Shown piece after piece: positions 1 through 9,348 of a stretch of DNA of 64,000 nt. The translations under genes and the position numbers were made by a program. A model generated the notes under the pieces. That model saw only the letters and a program-made list of their open reading frames with translations, had not been told where the DNA came from and did no database searches. Source of the stretch: Celoporthe dispersa (lineage: Eukaryota > Ascomycota > Sordariomycetes > Diaporthales > Cryphonectriaceae); NCBI GenBank assembly GCA_016584495.1, contig WAID01000007.1, positions 3,830,001-3,894,000 on the forward strand, written 5' to 3'. Numbering within the stretch: position 1 is the first letter of the stretch; the number at the start of each line of letters is the position of its first letter.

Positions 1-127
1 CGCGGACGTTTATTTTCAGATGAAGTGATGCTGGTGGGGCCTCGGAAGTAGGCGATCGTCAGTCGTGGCTAGAATCGTTCACACCTTCAAGTGCACCCAC
101 AAGAACGGATTCTAAAAGGGTTCAGCC

Positions 128-757
128 TCAATAATCCTCGGCAGATGAGAGGTATGTATGGTCGTCCACTCCAGGCGGTTCCACTGTTGAATCGGTGCCT
201 TCAGCTGTTATGTCATCAGGCGTGGTGAGCCTGACGCGCTTCTCTGGACGCTCCATGCCCCAAGTTTCGAGAGCCTTGACATTGCGAGGCCTGAGCAATT
301 CATCCTCTGGGAGGTTTTCGATGATGCTGATGTCGTATTCGCCAGACATAGTGTACAGAGAGAGGTCAATGGCGATGCTTGGGATCCTCTGAGAGGTGAG
401 AGGTCGAGAAGACGGCGTTGCTAGTCGAGGTGACTCAGCTGGCGACCATGGCTCGCATCCCACAGACAACCAGCGCCGGTCCTCAGCAGACTCATGCGTC
501 GCATCTTCGTGATCCTTGGTGTCATTCAGGGTGTTACTCAGAGCCAGGACTCTCTTGATCAGCGTTCGATCTAGCTGGGTCGGCAGCATCGGGTCTGGGT
601 GCTTGACGAGATCATCTTCGTTGTCGAGAACCTTCCCGTAGCTTCTGTTGTCTTGGATGCATGTTGGAGGGAAATCTTCGACGGCTTTTTGGAGTCGTGG
701 GCTTGCAGCTGACCTTTGGCTTTGATCGATCAGGCAGCACTGTTTTCTTCGTACCAT
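128..757 (-). CDS. hypothetical protein, 209 aa
   Basis: An open frame of 209 codons runs on the minus strand from an ATG at 757 to a stop at 128. I do not recognise the family. The N-terminal part is polar and low in structure. The last 70 residues are acidic and look more like real protein, with MSGEYDISIIENLPEDELL followed by ETWGMERPEKRVRL and an acidic, Ser/Tyr-containing end (SSAEDY). There is no signal peptide and no membrane segment. The start is uncertain: the frame could be the 3' part of a longer spliced gene. It lies 1.2 kb from the 3' end of BUD23 on the same strand. An intrinsically disordered nuclear protein would fit, but that is a guess. Confidence 0.45.
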   Translation of the reverse strand: MVRRKQCCLIDQSQRSAASPRLQKAVEDFPPTCIQDNRSYGKVLDNEDDLVKHPDPMLPTQLDRTLIKRVLALSNTLNDTKDHEDATHESAEDRRWLSVGCEPWSPAESPRLATPSSRPLTSQRIPSIAIDLSLYTMSGEYDISIIENLPEDELLRPRNVKALETWGMERPEKRVRLTTPDDITAEGTDSTVEPPGVDDHTYLSSAEDY

Positions 758-1983
758 TGCTCACTAGTGGGCTCGGGTCGAAGAGGAGGCGCGATGGTCG
801 GTTGCGTCGAGCCACGTGTGGCTGTTTCAAGTGGATATAATAACTTGTTGCGCCCTGAAGATTGAGCTTATGGCTAGATAAGGCACTGGGAGCCTGGTGG
901 CCTTGGAAGGCCGTGTTTGCATCTGAAGGTATGTTGCTGTGGAATGTAATTAGCTCAGCTGGTTTATGCAGTAGCATTCGATCTAGCTATGGAGTCCGCG
1001 GTAGGTGGATGGATCTGTATGTGAGGATGAGCAGGAGTGAGTACCTTGCGATCTGAGACCGGGAGACCTCGCGAAATGCGTGGCCAGAACGCGTGAGACC
1101 ACTCATGTTGTAAAGGTGAGGCCGTCGCAGTATTCAGGCAGTCTTCGTTGGGAGGATATTGAACAGCGGTTGGTGGCAGTGGAAAGAATTGAAATCGGTA
1201 GAGAAGGTATTTCAAGAAGATAGTGGCGAGAGAAGATTGTAGAATGGGTCTAGCTGTTGCTGTTGCTGTTTTGAAGTTGGTATCAACAATGTAATCAGAA
1301 ACAATAGCTGGGACGGGCAGAGCTGGAACGTGATGACGTCCAACAAAAAACAGAGCGGGTTGACTTGAAGTTGGGGATCGCTCATGCTGCCATCTATCAG
1401 ACGACTACCATAGGGCTGTAAATGTCAAGGCCAAGAGTGTATTGTCTCGTAGCCATCAGGAATAGCAATAATACCTCGAACGGGATATTGGGCAAACGTT
1501 GACATATTTTCTCTGCTCCGTAGCTCCTCTGATGTCAGAAACGTCTCAGCTTGATTTTCCTCATCCGCAAATATTAATAAAGTACAGTTCAAGCCCTGGA
1601 CAGATCTTTACCGTCCACCAAGACTCGGTGTGTAAACAAGTGCTATTATTTACCGCATCTCAGTCACAATATCCCGAAGCGCCAACTACCGAATCCCTCC
1701 GTGTATCGCAAGGAGGCGCTTAGTTGGACTAACTACTTATTCAACCTGCTTGTCACGCGCATAGGACCGTCAGCTAACTAAAGCAATTGGTTTTACAGCA
1801 TTGGCACATCGGAAAAGACGAGGCGAAGAAGGCGAAGAAGAATATGTGGGTATCTTTGAGACGATAGAGAAGAACAAGACGAGAGCCGAAGACCAAAGGG
1901 TCATCGACCGTCCAAACGCCAAGCCATGCCGAGGGTTGAAGTCATGAGAGTCGTGCCGAGGAGTAAAACCCGAAGGTGACTAT
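758..1983. other. intergenic, no supported gene
   Basis: Short overlapping ORFs occur on both strands, but none has recognisable protein character. A short GTT-GCT trinucleotide run lies near 1254-1270. The left half would contain the promoter of the hypothetical gene at 128-757, and the right end the 3' UTR of BUD23. Confidence 0.5.
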
Positions 1984-2876
1984 CTAGAAGTTCGGCCGCC
2001 GCTTCCGTCCAGTATATTTGGAGGTGGCCTTGACGATCTTGCCCTTGCGCTCCATCTGCTCCTTTTTCTTGATGATCCAGGCCTTGCTGCCCTTCTTGAT
2101 GTCACCCTTGCCCGACTTGCCGTTCCGTCTCGAGTCCAAGACATCTACGCCGTCCATGCCGTTCACCACGCCTGTTATATCTCCCCCGGTACCGCCCACA
2201 GTCAGCACCAGATACACCTTGACGTTCTTGGTCTCGGGGTCATCCTCCAGCAGACCAGCGCCAAATCCTGCCTTGACGGCAGCCTGCGTGATCATGTTCC
2301 GCTGTTTGTCATTCTTGGGGTAGAACTGACACACAGCCCTGCCGCCTCTCTTGAGACTCGAGTACAGCCCGTTGAAGAACCTCGACAATCTCCCTTCAGG
2401 GCTCGTCTCGCTGCTCTCGGCATTACAGAGCCACTGTATGGCGCTGATGCTGATCGCCGCGTCGAACGTGCCGGCGCGGAACGGCACGCCTTGTCCGATA
2501 TCTGCAAGCAGCAGGTCACCCTCGACATCACGCTGCAGGGCCACGTCGAGCATGGATGCAGAGACGTCCATGCCCACCAGACATGTGGCCCGCCTTCGTC
2601 TTCCGGTACGGAGGAGAGGATCTCGCCTGACAAGCCGCTGCCACAGCCGACGTCGAGGATCATGGAGGGAGAGTCTAGGTCGAGCAGCTCGAGGGCCCGT
2701 CGTGTCATCGAGGCCTGGATGTTCTGTATCCGGCTGCTGGTCGTGTACTTGCGCGCCTCGGTGTCATCGTAATGGACGTCGGCCGCACTGCCAAGAGACG
2801 TCAACGTCAGTAAGACCAAGTCTGAACGGCCGAGAGGCGCTTGAGGGACTCACAGCGTGTCCTCTGGACGAGACAT
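1984..2876 (-). CDS. bud23: 18S rRNA (guanine-N7)-methyltransferase Bud23 (apparent 1-nt frameshift)
   Basis: SAM-dependent methyltransferase that methylates a guanine in 18S rRNA during 40S biogenesis, working with the activator Trm112 (family knowledge). Exon 1 is 2876-2854 (MSRPEDTL), the intron is 2853-2788 (GTGAGT...CAG), and exon 2 is 2787-1984. Motif I, ILDVGCGSGLSGE, lies at about residues 51-63, followed by DAAISISAIQWLCN. The C-terminus is lysine/arginine rich and ends GRKRRPNF, the Bud23 signature tail. The frame breaks near 2575-2580: GGPHVW is read in one frame and GMDVSASMLDVAL in the next, as if one G were missing from the W-V codon junction. With one base restored the protein is about 275 aa, normal for the family. 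The gene is divergent from SVP26. Confidence 0.9.
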
Positions 2877-3298
2877 GTTGCCGATAGTGCCCAGCTAGGT
2901 TTCCCAGTGCTATGGATCAAGACGAAGAGGAAAATGCACTTGGTAAACTGCGGGAAATATACTGTCTCTTCAAGTTGTCTGGGTGCTCTGTCGTTGAGAA
3001 AAATCCAGGCGAGGGGCCCAGTAAAGTTTCTTATCGCCTTATCGGTACCTGCCACTAGAGTCCCTGCTAGCGAGGGAAGCTTGGGCCAAGGGGGATCTCC
3101 TAGCACTGCTAGGGGGGAGGGGGGGGGTTTGTGTGCAGGGAGGCAGGAGGCAAGGGCAACGTCAGGGGTGACGCGATTTGTTGGCAGAGAGAACACGGTT
3201 GAGGACAGACAGCTGGAAACCTACCTTCCACCAAGAGACATTCACAGAAACCACCACATACTATGTGTGATCGATAATCCCAACGCTCGTTATCCAAC
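2877..3298. promoter_or_regulatory. divergent promoter region between bud23 and svp26
   Basis: A 422 bp space separates the start codons of two divergently transcribed housekeeping genes, so it should hold both promoters. It contains a strand-asymmetric G-rich stretch at about 3112-3127. No clear TATA box is visible on either side, as is common for constitutive fungal genes. Confidence 0.5.
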
Positions 3299-4108
3299 AT
3301 GTGGATTTTACCATTAGTTGGGATCATTGGGTCCATCCTTGGCTTCTGTTTCCTGACGCTGGCCATAGGCAAGTTGTTCCCCCCCCGTAACTCTACTTCG
3401 GATTTCTCTTTGCTGGTGGCTGTGATGCTAACTACCAGGGACCAGCTTCGGGGCTCTACTACCTTTCCGAGCTTGTCGAGGAGCACACCGTCATCTCGAA
3501 GCGCTTATTGACACGCCTCATCTACTTCATTATTGTCCTTCAGCTTCTGCTATGCCTTGTGGACAGGTTCCCTTTCTGGCTCACGATGCTGGGCATCGCC
3601 TCCCATGTTGTGTACCTGGGCAACATGCGGAGGTTCCCCTTCGTCACCCTGACGGATCCTCTCTTCATCACATCATGTGGTAGGCAACCCATGTGCCAGA
3701 CTGTCCCTACTACGCCCTCCAAGCACCCTCAGCTGACCCGTGGTGCGTCCAGTGCTTGTCCTCTTTAACCACGTCGTCTGGTACCGACACTTCTCCGCCC
3801 TCCAAAAGAGCGCATACTCCAACGTGTCCTCTTTCTACGATACGCCTGAAGATATGCCTAGCTTCACTGAGGTTGCCTCATATTTTGGGATATGCGTGTG
3901 GCTGGTGCCATTTGCCCTCTTTGTCAGCTTGAGCGCAAGCGACAATGTGTTGCCGACGGAGAACCCAGCTGCGGCGGCGGCGGCAAGCGGGGACGGGAGC
4001 AAGAGGAGGGCCCAAGGCATGGCCAAGATGCTGGTTGAGGGTGCCCGAAACGCGATCAGCGAGGTCGGGGTCATGGCGGGCTGGAAGAAGAGAGACGATG
4101 GGTTCTGA
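3299..4108 (+). CDS. svp26: Svp26/Erv26 (TEX261 family) ER-Golgi membrane cargo receptor
   Basis: Multi-pass membrane protein that works as a COPII cargo adaptor and keeps Golgi mannosyltransferases in place (family knowledge). Three exons: 3299-3368, 3446-3679 and 3753-4108, giving 219 aa. Joining them yields the conserved run ASGLYYLSELVEEHTVISKR, then LLCLVDRFPF, GIASHVVYLGNMRRFPFV and ICVWLVPFALFVSLSASDN, all hallmarks of the family. Four hydrophobic segments are visible. The C-terminus is charged (GWKKRDDGF). Intron 1 starts with GC (ATAG|GCAAGT) and ends with CAG at 3445, with a branch site GCTAAC at 3428-3433. Intron 2 is GT-AG. The start is the first ATG before a hydrophobic segment (MWILPLVGIIGSILGF). 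Confidence 0.93.
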
Positions 4109-5435
4109 TGGTGCAGGAACCTGGGTCTTGGCTGGGATGCACAACAGCTGTAGGACACATGGGCGGGTCCGCCTGAAGATTGGCCAGCACAGAGCTAGGA
4201 CAGCCTGAAGAATATTGGTGAGCCCCCACTCGCCTCAATAATCCTGCCCAAGTTCGCTATGATGCATTTCCCTCTTCCTTGTTTGAGACGGTACCTGAGG
4301 AGCCTTTGGCTCGGCTTATCTGAATGTACCCGTATTTCTCTTTTATTCTCCCCTTCCTCTATGTTCCTCTCTTTGATGGACGAGCCCCGGTGATAGCAGA
4401 TACTAACGATGGCACAGATTTCTGCACCCGCGACTGCATACCGTTCCCCTCCAGAATTTCCTGCCCGCATGATGTTTTGAGAAGATATCCCAACTGATCT
4501 GCCCGAAAGTCACCGGCAGCGAAAGCGGCCCTTCTGCTGCCTCACTTTTCGTTCTCTCTGTGTTGCTAAATGGTAGCGTGCCTCGCACAGTCGAATGTCG
4601 TCTGCAAACATGGAAGGCGTAGCGTCGGATGCCGGCAGCATCGTCACAGGTGTGACGTGTCGAAGGGAGAGGAGGTTGGACAACGTCTCATATATATGGG
4701 ATTGTGGATTGACTGGATCGAGGCTGGTCCTTGCGATCCGCCGCCCTCGTCCAAGTTTGAACAGAGTCAGCCCAGATTTCGTACCGGGTGGCATAGGCGT
4801 ACAGCAGCTCGGCAGCCATCGAGGCTGTATTATACATTTGGTACCCTTTTGCACGCACTCAGCGCAATCTTTTGTGCTCGTCCGGGATGCCAGCCATCAA
4901 CATGACGACAGTGGTGCATGGCGCCTAGCTTGGGATCCATGGTGCCCCATGATCTTGGTGCTGACAGCACTGCTATGGCACCACTGGCGGACTAGATTGG
5001 CCCAGTCGTCCGATCTCAAGCAAACATTCTTTACATCAACTATTTTCTACACCACTCGATTGGCCCGTTCTGGTTAAACGGGTAGGGTCACACTGTGGAT
5101 GCGATACCACGGCCAGAAGCAAGTATCTCTCTATCAAGGAATTGAGCACTTCGAAACGGCATTGTGTTCAGCGACGATCATGTGCATGATACTGCGGTCT
5201 TTTCTGGCAACACTTCTCACCGAAACGCTTCCGACATGGAGCACTTGACAGAGGACATTCGGTCAAAATAGCCATTTACCAACTATGGGGTATCTCGAGC
5301 AACAAAGAACCTAGATGGACATACAGTGCCAACAGACTTTAAGAGGAATCCAGTTGAGAAGACAGAACACCGGCAGTTAATTCACCCCAGAAGAAATAAT
5401 GGACTTGTCCCTTCTTCAGCTCTCCCCGCCTGTCG
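4109..5435. other. intergenic, no supported gene
   Basis: About 1.3 kb between the 3' ends of SVP26 and the gene at 5436-5923. Several ORFs of 60-160 codons overlap on both strands (for example plus 4595-5077 and minus 4510-4854). They lack recognisable motifs or splice-supported extensions, and I do not call them. Confidence 0.45.
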
Positions 5436-5923
5436 TTACCGGGACTCCAAGACTCCTTTTGATGTCCCTTGCCCAGACCCTTCACAACCCGGGGGCAAGG
5501 CAACCAACTGTGACTGTTCGATGATGTTGGCGTCGTTGTCAAAACGCGAACCGATCGCCTCCATAGATCCACTCTCGACCAGGAACACAGGGGCCTTGTG
5601 ACAGGAGTCCTTGCGATGCTCATTGGTGCTCGCGGTAGTAGCACCCGTGTCACTCACAGGCGCTGCGACCTTTCTTTGTGCTGGATGTTCGATTGTAGGG
5701 TCTTGGAAGGAGCTGATACCATTCCAGCAAGCCTCGCGAGGTGTCTCCGACAGCCAGCGCTCCACTGGGGTAGGCTCGGCGCGCTGGGCTGGCCCTTTGG
5801 TATGGGCTATGATAGGAGATGACTCTCTCAGCTGTCTGTCGACATAATCCCAGGTCGTATACAGCGGCGTGTTGTCTTCCCCATGCGGGCATCGTCGACT
5901 AGGTTGTCAACGATTTTGACCAT
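5436..5923 (-). CDS. hypothetical protein, about 162 aa (apparent 1-nt frameshift)
   Basis: A minus-strand ATG at 5923 opens a frame reading MVKIVDNLVDDARMG. The frame then stops early, while the neighbouring frame carries on from the same point with convincing protein (EDNTPLYTTWDYVDRQLRES, then ERWLSETPREACWNGISS) down to a stop at 5436. One extra base in the C run at 5879-5882 would join the two and give about 162 aa. A TATA box at 6078-6085 lies 155 nt upstream. The protein is soluble and polar, with no signal peptide. I do not recognise the family. Alternatives are a chance ORF or a spliced gene whose first exon I cannot see. Confidence 0.5.
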
Positions 5924-6077
5924 AGTGTATTCCTGTTCTTGTCTGCTGAAATGGCAACATGGGATGAAGAAAAATACTGATTTTTGGAAAGCAAAACAGG
6001 ACGAGTGAGAACTGTGAATGGGGAGATGGTCTCTTGGTTCTAGGCCATCTGGCTGTCGATCCAAAAACAAATTGGTC

Positions 6078-6085
6078 TTTTTATA
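6078..6085 (-). promoter_or_regulatory. TATA box of the gene at 5436-5923
   Basis: The minus strand reads TATAAAAA, about 155 nt before the ATG at 5923. It is the best TATA match in this region and supports a real transcription unit here. Confidence 0.45.
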
Positions 6086-6933
6086 TTCAGGCCGAATCTC
6101 TCGACACCTCAACGGCTACTCTACGCACCCTTGGAAGGGCGAATGGGTCTTCATTCCTGGCTCTTCACGAAGGGTGACTATAGGGATGCACCGTCGATGC
6201 TTTCTCCCTTGTTTGACAACAGTGGCAACTGCTGAAAGCCAACGAAACGATGCGTCTGGACAGGTTCGTCCAACTCTGCGCAACCCTTCCAAGCAGAGAA
6301 GCGTGCTGTCACGACACTCGCCTGCTCTACATGCTTGCCTTCTTTATGGCGGCGCAGAGCAAACGCCTTGGCGAAGTGAGGCTCGATGGTTCGCATCGAT
6401 TGAAAAGGTCAGACGAGGAGGCCACCCTCAGCCACCTTATTTACGGATCTCTGCTGCTGGTGCTGCTGGAACTATCCTGCGGTGAAACTACTTGATGTCT
6501 TACTGCAAGCACTGCTGGCGACAGGATGGTAATACTTACTGGACCTGGCAGTGCACCCTGTCTGGAATACGCAGTCCGGAGGGGCCTGGCCGTTGCCAGA
6601 AAGCCGGGCTCACCTGCACAGATGAGGCCAGGACGCTTCACTGGAAGAACGCCTCTTGTGAAGATGTCATCCTGGCCATACCGGGAAAGACCTGCACGTT
6701 AGCACAATGGATCATCTGGTCACGGCATGGTCGTCCACAAGCTGATGGTATAAACAATGTTGCTGGGATTTTTCATCAACCGAAACCAAGATATGTACAC
6801 AGAAAAGGTGTCATGACATCCCAAGACCGTACGCCATGGGTCTCCCAACCGGAAAGAAAAAGGCAACCCCTGGAAACATGTGACTCAAAACACACGTGCA
6901 CACCCCCCTCACTCACACCACGGCGCTAATGCT
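6086..6933. other. intergenic, no supported gene
   Basis: Overlapping ORFs on the plus strand (6018-6485, 6250-6495, 6492-6929) and minus strand (6178-6396) look like chance frames. They have no domains, and they overlap the presumed promoter of the 5.4 kb gene and the presumed 3' UTR of the CDH gene. Confidence 0.45.
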
Positions 6934-9348
6934 TTACAACTGAGCTGCCGCACGCCTCTTCTTGCACTTCTTTGGGGCCGTAGAGCCAGTGGAGGAGCTG
7001 CTGGCAGCGGTGGTAGTGGCAGCCGAGGAGGACGAGCTGGCGCTCGAGGAGGTGGTGGTGCTGCTGGCGGTGGAAGCCTCGCCCAGGAGGACCTTGGCGG
7101 CATGCTCAGCAACCACCATGACGATGGCCTGTGTGTTGCCAGTGGGCAGGTCAGGGTGGACGGACGCGTCGACGACGTAGATGTTGTCGGTGCCCCACAC
7201 CTTGAGGTTGGTATCGACGACCGACGTGCCGTCGTTGGTAGCACCCATGCGGGCGGTGCCGACGTAGTGGTCACCCTCGCTGATGTTGTCGGTGGCGATG
7301 AGCTCGGCGGCGGTGGAGGTGAGGGCCTCGAAGGGCGAGCCATCGGCGGCGACCATGGTGATGAGCTTGTTCATGAAGTTGGTGATGGCGGACACGTCGG
7401 CGGTGGTCTGCAGGTACGGGGTGGTGGTGATGGAGGTGGCGCCGTCGGAGGTCATCTCCAGCACGCCGTGCGAGGTGATACCGTGGGTCAGGTACGTCTT
7501 GATCTTGATGGTGTTGTTGGACGGGGCGTTGATGGTGCCCTGGACGTAGTAGGTGCTGCTGTCGTTGGAGGAGGTGGTGGTCCAGAAGTTGATGCGCTGG
7601 CCAGCCTGGGCCAGCAGGCCGGCGGACTCGTCGTTGAACTGGCCGGCCACGGTGGCGTTGGGGTCGGTAAAGGCGGTCGAGGACAGCGCGGCCAGGGCGT
7701 CCTTGGTGGTGAGCTCGACGGTGAAGATGGGGTGGTCCTGCAGGTACTGGCCGACGGGCAGCTCGATCCACTCGGACTCGTCAGGCAGGGTGACGTCCAC
7801 GCTGCCGCCCTGGACGGTCTGGATCTGGGCCTTTGGGCCGATGCCAGAGTTGATGAGCATGCGGGGCGTGGACAGGGCGCCGCCGGCGAGGACGACGCTG
7901 CCGCCCGACTTGAGGTTGATGATCTGGCGGTCGCCGCTGGCCAGCTCGACCTCGACACCGGTAGCGGTGGTGTTGTCACGGATGACGCGGACCAGCGTGG
8001 AGTTCATGGACAGCTTGAAGTTGGACCTGGCCTGGGCGAGAGGGAGGTAGTCCCGGACGGGCCCGCCGCGCAGGCCGTCGCGGATCAGCCAGGGAGGGTG
8101 CGAGTAGACGCCCTGCTTCTCGTTGGGGTAGGCCAGGGCGTCGGTCTGCGAGAAGCCGTTGTCGTCGAGGAAGCCGGACATGACGGTGAAGGCCTCCTGG
8201 TCGACACCGGTGCCGTTGGCGAGGATGAAGCCGGGGGTGCGGTCGTAGAAGGACTCGGCGGACGAGGAGACGTCGGACCACTTCCACCCTGCGGGCCACT
8301 TGTCGTCAAAGTCGTGCTCTGGGGGCTTGACGAACATCATGGCGTTGACGGCGGTGGAGCCGCCGAGCAGACAGCCGGCCATGCCACCCGTGTCTGTGCA
8401 GTACTCGGAGGTGTCGGACGCGGTCGTGAGGTAGTAGCCCATGCCTGGCACGTCGTACTGGGTGACGGTGTCGTTGTAGGTCATGGTGTCGTCGCCTCCA
8501 GAGGAGTAGGTCGAGGCACCACCACGCTCGAGGAGGAGGACAGAGGCACCGGACTCGACGAGGCGCTCGGCAACAATGATACCGGCGGCACCACCGCCTG
8601 CGACGATGTAGTCGTAGGTGGAATTGCTGGTGGTGGTGGTAGTGGTGGTGGTGGTGGCTGTCGAGTTGCCAGCCGAGCTGCTGGTCGTCGAGTTGGAGGA
8701 GGCGGCGGACGAGGCAGCAGTGTCGGCCAGGTTGGTGGTCGAGGCCAGGGCGGCCCAGGTGGCATAGTCGGACGACATGGAGTCGGTGATGCTGTGGGCG
8801 TACTCGCCATAGGCGTTGGAGTGGAAGTTGAGGGTGGCGTCGGAGCTGCTGGTGTCGGTGAGGGCGGTGGTGGACTGGGCATAGCCAAAGACCTTCTCGG
8901 TGTCGCTGGCGCCAAAGGAGATGGAGGTACCCGTGGCGCAGCCCTTGCAGACAAAGGTGAAGGCCCAGCCCGTCGAGTTGATGGAGGTGCCCGTGGAGAT
9001 CTCGTAGATGCCCATGGACGAGTTGGTGACCTCGGGCGGGTTGCTGTACCCCGTGGCCTCACGCAGCGAGGCCACGATCTTGTCGCCGTCGACCCAGGCG
9101 CAGATGAGCAGGGCGTTGGCCATGGCGCCCGTCATGGACATGGCCGCATAGCCATCGATCGAGGACGAGGCCAGGTAGCCGATGAAGTCACCGGTGTAGG
9201 TCTCGGGCGAGGCCAGGCCGAAGGCGACATCGCCCTGGTTGTAGTAGGAGAACTCGATACCCGAGCTGGAGTCGGTCCAGTTGACGGTGGACTGGCCCAT
9301 CGCGCCTGCAGCCAAGGTGGCCGCGGCGAGAAACGACCTGAGTGCCAT
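6934..9348 (-). CDS. cellobiose dehydrogenase (AA8 cytochrome + AA3_1 flavoprotein), no CBM1
   Basis: Secreted flavocytochrome that oxidises cellobiose and passes electrons to lytic polysaccharide monooxygenases. A single uninterrupted exon encodes 804 aa. The signal peptide is MALRSFLAAATLAAGAMGQ. The b-type cytochrome domain covers about residues 20-205, with probable haem ligands Met70 or Met72 (in YAAMSMTGAM) and His176 or His185. A Ser/Thr linker with nine threonines follows (about 205-243). The GMC dehydrogenase domain has FAD motif GGGAAG at 251-256. Active-site His694 (GDHYVGTARMG) and Asn738 (PTGNTQA) are present. The C-terminus lacks a cellulose-binding CBM1. Instead it has a Ser/Ala/Thr stretch and a basic tail (PKKCKKRRAAAQL). 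It fits ascomycete class II CDH without CBM. Confidence 0.95.
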   Translation of the reverse strand: MALRSFLAAATLAAGAMGQSTVNWTDSSSGIEFSYYNQGDVAFGLASPETYTGDFIGYLASSSIDGYAAMSMTGAMANALLICAWVDGDKIVASLREATGYSNPPEVTNSSMGIYEISTGTSINSTGWAFTFVCKGCATGTSISFGASDTEKVFGYAQSTTALTDTSSSDATLNFHSNAYGEYAHSITDSMSSDYATWAALASTTNLADTAASSAASSNSTTSSSAGNSTATTTTTTTTTSNSTYDYIVAGGGAAGIIVAERLVESGASVLLLERGGASTYSSGGDDTMTYNDTVTQYDVPGMGYYLTTASDTSEYCTDTGGMAGCLLGGSTAVNAMMFVKPPEHDFDDKWPAGWKWSDVSSSAESFYDRTPGFILANGTGVDQEAFTVMSGFLDDNGFSQTDALAYPNEKQGVYSHPPWLIRDGLRGGPVRDYLPLAQARSNFKLSMNSTLVRVIRDNTTATGVEVELASGDRQIINLKSGGSVVLAGGALSTPRMLINSGIGPKAQIQTVQGGSVDVTLPDESEWIELPVGQYLQDHPIFTVELTTKDALAALSSTAFTDPNATVAGQFNDESAGLLAQAGQRINFWTTTSSNDSSTYYVQGTINAPSNNTIKIKTYLTHGITSHGVLEMTSDGATSITTTPYLQTTADVSAITNFMNKLITMVAADGSPFEALTSTAAELIATDNISEGDHYVGTARMGATNDGTSVVDTNLKVWGTDNIYVVDASVHPDLPTGNTQAIVMVVAEHAAKVLLGEASTASSTTTSSSASSSSSAATTTAASSSSTGSTAPKKCKKRRAAAQL

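Noticed and set aside
3112..3127. G-rich run between bud23 and svp26 as a functional quadruplex
   Set aside because: A single run in a sequence with evident run-length errors is not enough to support a structure.
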